A DNA stretch of 64,000 bases from Petrosia ficiformis (Eukaryota; Porifera; Demospongiae; Haplosclerida; Petrosiidae): the NCBI GenBank assembly GCA_947044365.1, contig OX345636.1:26215466-26279465 (forward strand). The letters run 5' to 3'. Numbering within the stretch: position 1 is the stretch's first letter; every line of letters starts with the position of its first letter. The position numbers were made by a program, and so were the translations under genes. Shown here in pieces: positions 22,441 through 32,209 of the stretch. The notes beneath the pieces are model-generated. The model did no database searches and was not told the origin of the DNA. It saw nothing but the letters and a program-made list of their open reading frames with translations.

Positions 22441-23370
22441 ACAGTCTAAAACTTCACTCTTTTTAACTGCTCCAACTTTCACATAAGGGTGTTTTACTTC
22501 AGGTACTCCAACATATGGGTCGTGTAAAAGAAACAAATCACGTAAACTCTCAGGTTCGTTTTCATACATTAGCGACTTATAAAAAATATTAATGAAAATT
22601 GTGAGAGAGAGAGAAAGAGAAAGACTATGATACGCGCGCATACATGACAAAATTAGGAAACAAATTTAAAAAGAAAAAAATTATATCACAAATAACTAAC
22701 CAAAAAAATGAATTGAACTCCCAACTGAGTAAAAGCAAGTGTAATCCAACTACCAAAATCTAAATGAGAGTGAGAGGGCGATCATTTGCATACACAAGCA
22801 AATTAGGAACAAAGAAATCGCACACTGTACAAACGAGTAACTTACTAACCAACTCAAACCCAAGTTGCCAACTTTGATCTTACTAATAGTAAAAGTGGAG
22901 TTGCAGCATTTTATGGGGTTCAAGGTCAATTGTCACGTTCTGGTGACGTCAGACGTCATGTACATCTAAATTGTTCATAGTTTTGGGTTTCAGTTTCACT
23001 TTAGAATGTAGCAATAGCTCCATTACAAGCATCATTTGCTCATGGGATTCATTTTTAATGTCATATAAGCAGATGTTTCCAATTTGTGACAGGTTACAAG
23101 TTATCTGGTACTGCATGATTACATGGTCTTAAAATGTATGATTATGATTATATTGCAATCTTACTTCTGTATTTACGCTCATAATCACATGCTGAAATGA
23201 TAGTAATTCCAGCATGTGATTATGAGTATAAATATAACATAATATGTTTTAACATTCTTTGTGTGTAATACAATCTGTGTGTTAGCATAAACAATATAAA
23301 ACAGTACCAGCCATACAAACTAAGCCCTGGTGTGAAGTGGAAGAATATAAACTAATTAATTATAAAATAA
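22440..23370. other. Non-coding stretch
   Basis: AT-rich, including a GA-rich simple repeat near 22600 (GAGAGAGAGAAAGAG). 22920-22965 has GTGACGTCAGACGTCA, a CRE-like palindromic word that also resembles the GACGTC motifs of the TTAA element at 60.07 kb. No gene seen. Confidence 0.4.
23178..23226. repeat. Perfect 17-bp hairpin
   Basis: CTCATAATCACATGCTG (23178-23194) and CAGCATGTGATTATGAG (23210-23226) are exact reverse complements around a 15-nt loop. Its function is unknown. It may be a folded relic of a miniature element. Confidence 0.85.
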
Positions 23371-23371
23371 A

Positions 23372-23424
23372 TGGACAATCTGAATACAGACTGTTTCGAC
23401 CTATTGGGTCTCATCAGCACAGTG
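23372..23424 (-). ncRNA. Hammerhead ribozyme core (type I), weak stem I
   Basis: Read on the minus strand: CUGAUGA, stem II GACC/GGUC closed by loop CAAUA, then GAAA. Stem III is CAGUCUG/CAGAUUG (7 bp including one G-U) with loop UAUU, plus the A-U pair, and the cleavage triplet is GUC. All invariant core bases are present. Stem I is poor: only about three pairs form between ...GUG and CAU.... Cleavage would fall between 23373 (C) and 23372. It is closely related to the ribozyme at 44846 (same loop, same stem II). Such ribozymes are known in Penelope-like elements and metazoan retrozymes. Confidence 0.72.
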
Positions 23425-24271
23425 TATCCTGAATGTTATGTTAATAATCAAACCAAAGATCTTTAGAAATTTCACACATATTAATTTGTTCCTTTTTCAT
23501 TCTGCTATTGATTGGTACAGCAGTGTTTGCACAGATAATTTCTGGTGATGCAGTAATTATAGAGTCTTAGTCAAAATAATTGGAGTTGGACACACAGACA
23601 ACATGAACAATTGTGTCAGACTCAAAGGGTACACTAGAACAATGAATACACTATGTCTTCAATAAACATAGGAGTAGAGGCTGTGTATCAAGGTTGACAA
23701 GTACAAAATGTATATAGTCACCATACAGTACAGTAATTACTTTGGCAGTTTTTTTTTTTTGATCACACTAAAATAGTTCAACAGTAGTTTTGACAGCAAT
23801 CGATGTACTTCTGGATTCAAGTAGTGAGACAATAATTACTGTACTATACTAACAGTAGAACTAGGGTAATTACTGTTAGTGTATGGTGTCTTTTTATTGA
23901 CATATACCTTCACAGAATCTAATAATTATTGAAGTGTGTTATACACAGTACTGCTTATCACTTACTGTTGTGCTACAGCACATGGTTAACAAGTGTATAT
24001 AGAGAAAAAAAACATCCCTATGATTGCTTTACAAATTTAAGTAAAGATAAACATATCTCTATGACTGCTTTGTGGTGTCCAGCATTCGGTAATCATGGCT
24101 GACTACAGCATGAAAGACAACAGCTTATTATTTTGATTATCTACTCTCCTGACCTTTCAAAGGACCTTGTAGAACTTTAGGAATATATTTCAGGCAGAAT
24201 AGCTAGCTATTAGTTCCAGTTTCTACATAAGCTACACAGATTTCTTTCTGCTGCTGTGTAGAGCTTGATCA
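23425..24271. other. Non-coding stretch upstream of the hAT element
   Basis: AT-rich, with a short internal duplication near 24020-24075 (TAAAGATAAACATATCTCTA after a CATCCCTATGATTGCTTT unit). No gene recognised. Confidence 0.4.
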
Positions 24272-24279
24272 ATGATCGC
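24272..24279 (+). repeat. hAT target-site duplication, left copy
   Basis: ATGATCGC, identical to 26598-26605. Eight base pairs is the diagnostic length for hAT elements. Confidence 0.93.
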
Positions 24280-26597
24280 TAGTGGTGGGCGATACGATAC
24301 CAAAGTACTCAGATCGTCGATACCAAGTGTTCGATACCAGGAATCGATACCAAATTACAGAATCGAGTAGCAAGACCACGCCTACAAATGACGTTATTCC
24401 CGCCCACAAATAATTAATATTCATAAATTCATTAATAATAATTAATTTATTAACTATTATTAACTATTATATAACTGATTTATTGATTTAAAAAAAAAAA
24501 TTAAAAAATAGTTCATTGTAGCAGCTGTAACAACAGCCACTTACTGGCACTTAGCAGTAAAAACTACAATGTCTAAAGTGGTGTATGGGACTATTTCAAG
24601 AAAGATAGTGAGTATGCATATTGTTTAGTGGAAAGGTGCAAAGCCAAAGTCAAGCATTGTGGTAACACTAGCAATCCACTAAAGCATTTAGAATCATGCC
24701 ATGAAGAGGAATACAAGAAGTGTGTATCTGAAAGACCAACTAAGAAGGCACGATCTACTCAAGCTTTGTCCACCTCAACTCAATTGACTCTCACTGAAAG
24801 TATTGCATCAACACGAAAATATCATAGGGATTCAAACAGATGTAAAAAGCTAGATGATGCTCTTGTGGGAATGATCGTCACTGACTTGCAGCCTATTTCT
24901 ATTGTGGAAGACACTGGATTTCTTAGATACACATCTCTCCTTGATCCACGATATGAGGTGCCAAGCAGAAGAACCACTTCAAGGAGACTTCTACCTGAAA
25001 AATATGAAGTAGTAAAAAAAGCTTTGAAACAGAAATTGCAGAAATTATCTCCAATATCTCTTACAACCGACATATGGAGTTCTCGTCAGGCTTTTTCATA
25101 TTGCTGCCTAACAGCTCATGCCATCTCAGAGCAGTGGACACTGGAAAGCTATGTCCTTGAAACCTTCAACTTCAACACAGACCACACAGCTCAACACATA
25201 CAATCAGAACTGACGAGAGTCATTAATGAGTGGGGCTCGCCTACCATCACCTGTTGTGTGACAGACAATGCCTCAAATATGCTTGCTGGTATAGCAGAAG
25301 CTGGATGGAATCACTTACCATGCTTCGCCCATACACTGAACCTTGTAGTTCAGGATTCCCTTAAGTTGGATCCAACAATGTCAGAACTACAAATCAAGTG
25401 TAAAGACATCGTTTCACACTTTCACAGAAGCACGAAATCATCGGAAAAGCTTCGGAGTGTCCAGGAACAGCTCAAAATGCCTCAGTTAAAGTTGGTTCAA
25501 GATGTAGTGACCAGGTGGAATTCTACATATTTGATGCTTGAAAGAATTGCCTCCCAACATGAAGCTATTACCACAACTCTTTGCCTTTTAGATAAGGCAC
25601 AAATGTGCCTTTCCACAGATGAAAAAGATGTCATCTTACAATCACTTACTCTACTTCAACCATTCCTTCAAGCTACAGAGAACATAAGTGGGGAAAAGTA
25701 CGTCTCCATATCGATGATAATACCACTAACACGACTTCTCCTGCGTTCATGCAGTGCTGGTCCAAATATACCACTTTGCCAAAACTTGATCCAGGAATTA
25801 AACAAGCGATTTAGTCGAATCGAACAAAGATATACAATGGCAGTTGCCACTCTCTTGGACCCTCGATTTAAAAAGATAGCATTTGCTGATACCTCTGCTG
25901 TAGATCAAGCTGTTAGAAGGTTACAGGGAGAAGTGAAAGCTATGATTGATGATGAAGCCCGCCAAGCACCATGGAATCCCGATCTTCAGCAGAGTAACAA
26001 TGATCAACCAACAGTGGCAGGGTTATGGGTTGCATTTGATGAAAAAGTAGCAGAAGCAACTTCCCACCGATCTGGAGGTACCGATGCATTTATTGAGGTG
26101 AAACGATACTTTGAAGAGCGAAATATTGACCGAAAAGAGGATCCTCTTCAATGGTGGAAGGAAAACGGGGCTCGGTTTCCTCACTTAATGATAATGGCAA
26201 AGAAGTATTTGGCAATTCCAGGGTCATCTGTGCCCTCAGAACGTCTTTTTTCCAAGGCAGGGGAATTGATTTCTGAAAAGAGAAGTCAACTAAAACCAAA
26301 AAATGTAGACACTATACTATTCTTAAACAAAAATCTAAACACAGACTAAAAACTGACCTATTTCAGTATTTGTACTTAGCTATGTTGCTCACTATTATTA
26401 TTTTCATTATTATCTAGTCATACACAATACTTATGCAAACTTATCTCATCCTGTTGTTCCATCCATCCAGAAAAGTTATGCGCATGTGCAGTTGGCACTT
26501 TCCAAGTACTCATTCCAGTACTCGATACCACCGATACCGAATTCAAATCTACTTGGTATCGGTATCGAAATGAAATATCTGGTATCGCCCACCACTA
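24280..26597 (+). mobile_element. hAT DNA transposon, 2318 bp, both ends intact
   Basis: Terminal inverted repeats TAGTGGTGGGCGATAC (24280-24295) and GTATCGCCCACCACTA (26582-26597) are perfect over 16 bp and carry the hAT consensus (GTGGTGGGC). CGATACC words recur just inside both ends (24299-24350 and 26525-26570), as expected for subterminal transposase-binding sites. An exact 8-bp duplication flanks it. One transposase ORF fills the interior. Exact TSD and TIRs with a 570-codon open frame point to a fairly recent insertion. Confidence 0.95.
24577..26349 (+). CDS. hAT transposase with BED zinc finger
   Basis: The frame is open from just after a TAA at 24574 to the stop at 26349. It begins with a BED finger: VWDYFKKDSEYAYC, CKAKVKHCGNTSNPLKHLES, then H (C-x2-C...H-x3/5-H/C pattern). 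No in-frame ATG precedes the finger. The first ATG after the left terminus region (24569) is one base out of frame, so the start was lost by an indel or lies in an upstream exon. Numbered from the GTG at 24628, catalytic aspartates appear in LTTDIWSS (D148) and CCVTDNASNM (D213). The insertion-domain motif CFAHTLNLVV, VTRWNSTYLM and LLDPRFKK follow. The C-terminal hATC dimerisation domain (SSVPSERLFSKAGELIS) is complete. Confidence 0.92.
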   Translation, partial: SGVWDYFKKDSEYAYCLVERCKAKVKHCGNTSNPLKHLESCHEEEYKKCVSERPTKKARSTQALSTSTQLTLTESIASTRKYHRDSNRCKKLDDALVGMIVTDLQPISIVEDTGFLRYTSLLDPRYEVPSRRTTSRRLLPEKYEVVKKALKQKLQKLSPISLTTDIWSSRQAFSYCCLTAHAISEQWTLESYVLETFNFNTDHTAQHIQSELTRVINEWGSPTITCCVTDNASNMLAGIAEAGWNHLPCFAHTLNLVVQDSLKLDPTMSELQIKCKDIVSHFHRSTKSSEKLRSVQEQLKMPQLKLVQDVVTRWNSTYLMLERIASQHEAITTTLCLLDKAQMCLSTDEKDVILQSLTLLQPFLQATENISGEKYVSISMIIPLTRLLLRSCSAGPNIPLCQNLIQELNKRFSRIEQRYTMAVATLLDPRFKKIAFADTSAVDQAVRRLQGEVKAMIDDEARQAPWNPDLQQSNNDQPTVAGLWVAFDEKVAEATSHRSGGTDAFIEVKRYFEERNIDRKEDPLQWWKENGARFPHLMIMAKKYLAIPGSSVPSERLFSKAGELISEKRSQLKPKNVDTILFLNKNLNTD

Positions 26598-26605
26598 ATG
26601 ATCGC
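26598..26605 (+). repeat. hAT target-site duplication, right copy
   Basis: ATGATCGC directly after the right terminus, identical to the left copy. Confidence 0.93.
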
Positions 26606-27224
26606 GCGTTCTTTTACGCGCCACGCCCATTAATTGACCAAGCCCCCGGGAATGATGTAACTTCCTTAACTACGTATACAACGCATACTCGCGTAAGTGG
26701 ACACAAGAAAATATATATATATATATATATAAACATACATCGAACCCGTGGGAAAGCAATCATAGGGATGGCCCTGCGGGCCATAAAAAACCAGAGGCTA
26801 TCACTAGATATGAAAAGGTATCGTCTCCATCTATATATTACAACAGAATTAGTTAATCACTTACAATTGAAATGTATGGTGGCCATCACTACATAAAGAG
26901 TACTACCATACCTCTCTGATAACATTCTTTTAGGTTATGATAACATAACAATGTGGTAGCATTAGAGACATAATAATAATAATAAATAATAATAACTGGG
27001 TACAGTGTGTATGAAGAATTATGTATCTAATGAAAACAAAAATCTTCACCTACTTTCTGTTATAAACATGTTTATAATGGAAAGTACAAAGCTAATGTCC
27101 ATTAGCAACACATCACTTATTTGTTCATTATAGATGTTATATGACATTAGTCTTCAAGACTATGTATGTTGTTACTCATAAAATAAAATAATATCCATAT
27201 AGGTGTACGAAGTTACGTTAGACA
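26606..27224. other. Non-coding stretch
   Basis: Starts with a GC-richer patch (26606-26650) and then AT-rich DNA with a TA tract (26710-26730) and AAT repeats (26970-26990). No gene recognised. Confidence 0.4.
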
Positions 27225-27595
27225 TACGTGACCGGCTCTGTGAAAACCAGTCTTATGGATCAAGATTTCAAAAAATGATTTTCGTCTTAACTGAATAGAG
27301 CATTAAATTAGCTCTAGAATGATATACTATACATCCCAATCATGTGCGAGCGATTAAACCATGGGAGTCACAAATACTTTATTTGAAATAGAGAAAAACA
27401 CCATTAAAATTAATGATAAGCTGTGGCTAGCGAAGTAAAGAGAGGTCTCCAAGACTTGCTAAAGGTATCAGAAGAAAGGTAAGACATTATGTAATAAAAC
27501 AGTAATCGCCCAAATAATCAGAACTGTCTATTTTCGATCATATCTCCAAATTATATTTTGATCCATAAAACTGGTTTTCGCAAGCCAGTCACATA
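27225..27595 (+). mobile_element. Miniature element, family 'GTGACCG', copy A
   Basis: Ends TACGTGACCGGCTCTGTGAA and CGCAAGCCAGTCACATA are an imperfect inverted pair. The interior matches copies B and C over most of its length (CACAAATACTTTATTTG, CAGAACTGTCTATTTTCGAT, ATATCTCCAAATTATATTTT). It has no coding capacity. Confidence 0.8.
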
Positions 27596-28882
27596 TAGGC
27601 ATTGTTATATTAGGGTTATATGTATATATGTGAGTAGGTTATGTCATGAGTCATGTTCATAATAAGGACATTTTCTATTTTCCATGCCCCATATATAATA
27701 TATACTTATAATGTTAAATATATAAATATATATTTATATTTAAACTGTTACTCTATTGGCACATTGATCAAAAATTTAGCATTTCACTACTGGGGTGAAC
27801 ACACTTTAATTAATAGTACAACTACAAACATGACTTTGAAGTCATTAGGTTAGGGTGATTTTATTGAGTTAAACACATAAACGTACTGTCAGATGATTAA
27901 AATTATTGTTTAACACATTTATATCCCAAAAAAATCTATTCATTAATTTCAGATGACATTTTAAGTAATACTAGTCTGACTCCATTAGCAAGACAGGAAC
28001 CAAATAATTAACATAACTACTTATGTTAATTATTTGTTGGCAGTGAATCTGGCTTAGAGTGACCTTTATCTAAGTGTTTACTAATTATCCAATGTAGTGT
28101 AATCAATTAAATTGAGATTGATAACTAGTCACCTGATTATGTTTACATCATAAGTTGTGAAAATGTAACTAGAAATGTCTTTTTATATAATTATGTCATA
28201 AACAATGCTATGGGAGGAAATTATTATCTACATGTATATCTGTACCATGTACATGCATGCATACGTTTCATCATAATGTTAATATACAGTGTAAATAAGG
28301 GCTCAATTTTCAGTTTCTGTACACACTATCAAACAACTTTAGTATCATAAATTAGCACTCTAGTACATTTGCACACAGATAGTGGCTATATATGAAATTA
28401 AATAAACACTAAAGAAATATCATGTATTATAAAAGGGCATACATACAAACTACAATCAAACTCTGATAGTACGTACATACATACCCCTAAGGGAAGCAAA
28501 AATCAGTACTTATTTTGCAAGGTACTTATTAACAAAGCTCTTATAGTAAGTACTATCCCTATAATGTACAATGTAATTTACAATCAACACTCTAGTGAAT
28601 GAATTATAAGTCTATCATCGTGTCTTGTAGATGAGAACAGCAGACAATCAAGACTCAACAATTTACTTTTACTGTATGTTCATTCGTCTGATACAGATAG
28701 CTTTGATCTTAAGGATATTGCTCGACAGTTTATATCCGTTAATGATCGTAGACTTCATAATTTTGGTAAAATATAAAAATTGAACTTTGTGAACTTTTCG
28801 TAAATTATATTCTTCAGTCACATAATTCAAAAAAATAATTATGGTCATTATTGCGACTGATTAATTGCTTAAACACCCGAAT
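27596..28882. other. Non-coding stretch with a perfect hairpin
   Basis: AT-rich spacer. It contains the 16-bp hairpin at 28001-28036, listed separately, and nothing else recognisable. Confidence 0.4.
28001..28036. repeat. Perfect 16-bp hairpin with 4-nt loop
   Basis: CAAATAATTAACATAA, loop CTAC, TTATGTTAATTATTTG. The arms are exact complements. Confidence 0.85.
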
Positions 28883-29481
28883 TAGGGATGGGCGATTATG
28901 AAAATATGAGTTAACGATTATTGTCTGTGCAAGTATCACAATTATTGCGATTATTGGCTACCTTACATATGTGACCGTCTACGCGAAAACCAGGCTTTTG
29001 TGACAAAATTTCAAAACTGATTTTTTGTCTTGCCTGAATAGAGCATTAATTTAGGTGTAGAATGATATATTATACATCCCGATCATGTAAAAGATAAAGC
29101 TACAATGACCGAGTTAACCATGGCAGTCACAAATACTTTATTTGGAGAAAAACACAATTAAATTAATTTTTAACCATTAAAATTAATCATTAGCAATTTA
29201 TTTAGCAGTGGCTAGCAAAGCACAGAGAGGTGTCTAAGACTTGCAATAGGTATCAGAAGACAGGTAAAACATTGGTGAAGCTTTTTATGTAATAAAATAG
29301 TGATCGCCCAAATAATTCAGAACTGTCTACTTTCGATCATATCTCCAAATTATATTTTGTCACTAATACCTGGTTTTCGCGTACACGGTCACATATATAT
29401 GTAGATTTCATTAACAATCGTGTTGTAAAACTGATGTAGACGATATGATTATCACGATAATCAAAATATTGCCCATCCCCT
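28883..29481. mobile_element. hAT-like miniature element interrupted by copy B
   Basis: The left end TAGGGATGGGCGATTATGAA and the right end ...AAAATATTGCCCATCCCCT form an inverted pair with the hAT-type GATGGGC core, and both ends carry ATTATC/GATAAT words. The 'GTGACCG' element (28968-29395) sits inside it, so the hAT-like element is the older of the two. No 8-bp target duplication was recognised. Confidence 0.6.
28968..29395 (+). mobile_element. Miniature element, family 'GTGACCG', copy B
   Basis: Termini TATGTGACCGTCTACGCGAA and TTCGCGTACACGGTCACATA match as inverted repeats of about 27 bp. It has the same orientation as copy A, about 430 bp, and no ORF. Confidence 0.85.
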
Positions 29482-29561
29482 CAGCCCCCCAATTTTCGAT
29501 TGCTTCCTACACCACTGGAACTTGTGTTTCATTATATGTAACATAATTTGTGTATAAATAA

Positions 29562-29990
29562 TATGTGACTGAATTTGCGAAAATCAGGCTTATGGGATAA
29601 TTATTAATTTTGAGATACGAGTGAAAATAGACAGTTATGGCTTACTCGTGTGATCACTGTTTTACTACATAAAAAGCTTCATTAAGATCTTACCTATTCA
29701 CTCATACCTTCATAGAAGTTTGGAGACATCTCTGTGCTTCGCTAGCCACTCCTAAAAAAGTTTTTAGTCATTACGTTCTATGATTAAATAATTGATTTAA
29801 TTGCGTTTTGCTCAAAATGAAGGATTTGTGACTACAACGGTTTAATCCCCCGTTGTAGCTTTGTCTTTTGCATGATTGGGATGTATCATATATCATTCTA
29901 GAGCTAAATGAATACTCTATTCAGGTAATACAAAAAGTCAATTTTCAAATTTTATCCCATAAGCCTGATTTTCGCAAATTCGGTCACATA
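29562..29990 (-). mobile_element. Miniature element, family 'GTGACCG', copy C (inverted)
   Basis: Termini TATGTGACTGAATTTGCGAA and TTCGCAAATTCGGTCACATA. The interior is the reverse complement of copies A and B (for example GTGATCACTGTTTTACTACA). A, B and C within 2.8 kb show a local cluster. Confidence 0.85.
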
Positions 29991-29997
29991 TATTAGA

Positions 29998-30430
29998 TGC
30001 GGTTATGGGGTTAAAAAAGCAAGCGTTTTTGTTTATATCACCAAATTTAATTATTTGAAAATGTGTGGGCAGAGAGTCTAATAACTCACATTTACAGCTT
30101 CTATAACTCTCAAATTTTATAAGACTCAGAATTCTCTATCTTGTTGTGCTGCAGAGAAGAGGCATTAAGAAATCCATAGATGTAAAATTTATTCTTCATC
30201 ATCACCAGGAAGACTAGTAAGGCGAGTGCTTCAAGTCTATAGGTAACGCCCACTTCTATACTCACCTGTATAAGTTCCACATTTATAAACAAGACTGAGT
30301 TTTAACTTACTTTGTCAGAAGACCTTCTTAGAAAGCCATAGATACCAAAATCACACTTCGTTAGCAACAAGAAAGGTGTGGTATAATTACACAAATACGC
30401 ACTCATGGTAATGCTGTGACACTAGTTGGT
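29998..30430 (-). mobile_element. Degenerate relative of the TTAA miniature element at 60.05 kb
   Basis: In inverted orientation it shares words with 60280-60660: GAAAATGTGTGGGC against GCCCACACATTTTC, and AAGGCGAGTGCTTCAAG and ACCTTCTTAGAAAGCCATAG against the same blocks in the intact copy. The ends are too eroded to define. Confidence 0.5.
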
Positions 30431-30539
30431 GGGAGTCAAAATCATTCAAATTTTACCCTTCGTGCAGGTGCTTCTCTATTGAGAGCATGTGTTATTGTTT
30501 CTGATATATCCTCTCTCGCACGTTATTATAGATTCTACA

Positions 30540-31548
30540 AGATACTTTAGAGGAGTACGATATAATTTGGATACCCAATCAAATCTTCAACATGGATGAG
30601 ACAGGTATGTCTTTCCTCCTCTGGAAACAAAGATCAAGTGACTGTGGTAGTCAAGTACATTCTGCATGCCACCTATGGTGATTTTGGACTGAAAGACACT
30701 GCTCCCTTATCTCACAATTGGTGAGTATGCAAGAACTATATATGGCTTATCCTTGTCAGGATTGAGGATCAACAACTTTTCCACCTTTGGTTTAAGAACC
30801 ATTTCTTGAAATATATTTCTGCATGCAGACTATTGATGGATGGTCACAAATCTCATTACAATCCAGAGACCATTCGCTTAGCCGCTACAGTAGAAATTAT
30901 TTTATTCACCCTTCCACAACCATTGGATAGAAGCTGTTTCGGTTCTCTAAAAACAGCTTGGAGGCTACCCTGTCATAGATTTACAAGTTGTGATGTCATA
31001 AAACACTCATTCCTACCTCTTTTTCATGATGGTTGTTCGACCAGAAACAACATAATGTCTGCTTTTCGAGTGACAGGCATTTATTTGATCCATCTGCTGT
31101 CTTGCCTGATGCTGACCCAAAAGCCAACAGGTTGTTTGAGGAGTCAAGGTTACCATATAAACCCCACCCTGGTATCATAAAAAAAAGAAAGAAGCTTTAC
31201 CGAGAATAATGATTTTGAGCTTTCATATATTGAGAACCTTCATTCTCCACTTTCTTGTTCTCAAGCCTTTAGTCCTTACTCTTCATACCCACCTAGTCAT
31301 TCCTGTTCACCACCACCCAGTGGTATGTTACTTCTTCCACGACACTCTAGCTTAGACAATTTATTAAAATAAACCAAAGGTTTATCCAGAAATGAGAAAG
31401 AGTTCTCAAGTTTGCACTAGTGGTGAAAACTTGCAATTATTGCAACAAAAAGAGAAAGAGAAAGAGAAAGCCAGGCTGAAGGAACTTAAAAAAATTCCAA
31501 GAAAGAAAGGAAGCAGTTATAGACTAATTAATGGTGTAGTAGTCTAAA
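30540..31548 (+). pseudogene. Second pogo/Tigger transposase, dead
   Basis: Fragments of a DDE_1 domain appear in order: NQIFNMDETG (first Asp) near 30579, LLMDGHKSHYNPETIRLA (second Asp) at 30832, LPQPLDRSCFGSLKTAWR (third Asp; a short deletion removes the preceding HTTH region), NIMSAFRVTGIY, then in another frame FDPSAVLPDADPKANRLFEE. A basic tail (KEKEKEKARLKELKKIPRKK) ends near 31548. Several frameshifts and stops are present. It is a different lineage from the 0.45-kb element: no PHD finger is visible. No termini were identified. Confidence 0.7.
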
Positions 31549-32209
31549 CTACTGTAGATGATGAGGATTTAGACTTATATATATTGTTTGAAGCTGAAGA
31601 CATTTTACGCTTTCAGAAGAGATATGAAAATGGGTACGTTTTGTTTCACAATGTTAGGTACAATTATTGGAAAAAGAAGTATCATCTTGGTGGGGTATGT
31701 GGACTGCTTATTATGTATGTTATAGAGTGGTGTCTTCTAAAGTTCAGAGTGTATCAACAAGAGGTAGTGTCTCAAAGTCAAAAGATAGTTGATAGTTCAG
31801 GTAATCAATACCCTAGTCACTGATGTGTGTTATTTATACTAATTTATAGAAGTATAGACTTTTAGAATATATAATGACTAATGACCTGTTGGAATGGGTG
31901 TGGTACTCAGTTTTTGGGTCACCATGGTGCAGTACAACAATGTAGAAAAGTAGGTTTTGAACACTCCAACATGGCAGGCCAAAACGAAGGACCATGCCTA
32001 TTGCATTGTGTCTATAACTGTAGGGACTTGCGTTACAAGCATGAATGTACAATGTATAAACATTGTTACATTACACCTATGTAATGTTTGTATAAAACCT
32101 ATACAACATTCGTGCTTGCAACACTGAGTCCCTCCCTACCTCTATAATTAATTTTGGGTCCTATGTTAGCTTCCCAACCTTGTTCACATGCTTTTTCACA
32201 TTTTGCAAG
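31549..32209. other. No firm gene
   Basis: 31558-31823 holds a short open frame (LFEAEDILRFQKRYENGYVL) that could be a last exon of the dead pogo or a host scrap. The remainder is AT-rich. 32041-32110 contains an inverted pair around AACATTGTTACATTACACCT. Confidence 0.3.

Noticed and set aside
28883..29481. 8-bp target duplication for the hAT-like miniature element
   Set aside because: Flanking octamers (ACCCGAAT and CAGCCCCC) do not match; the duplication has decayed or the edges are misplaced.
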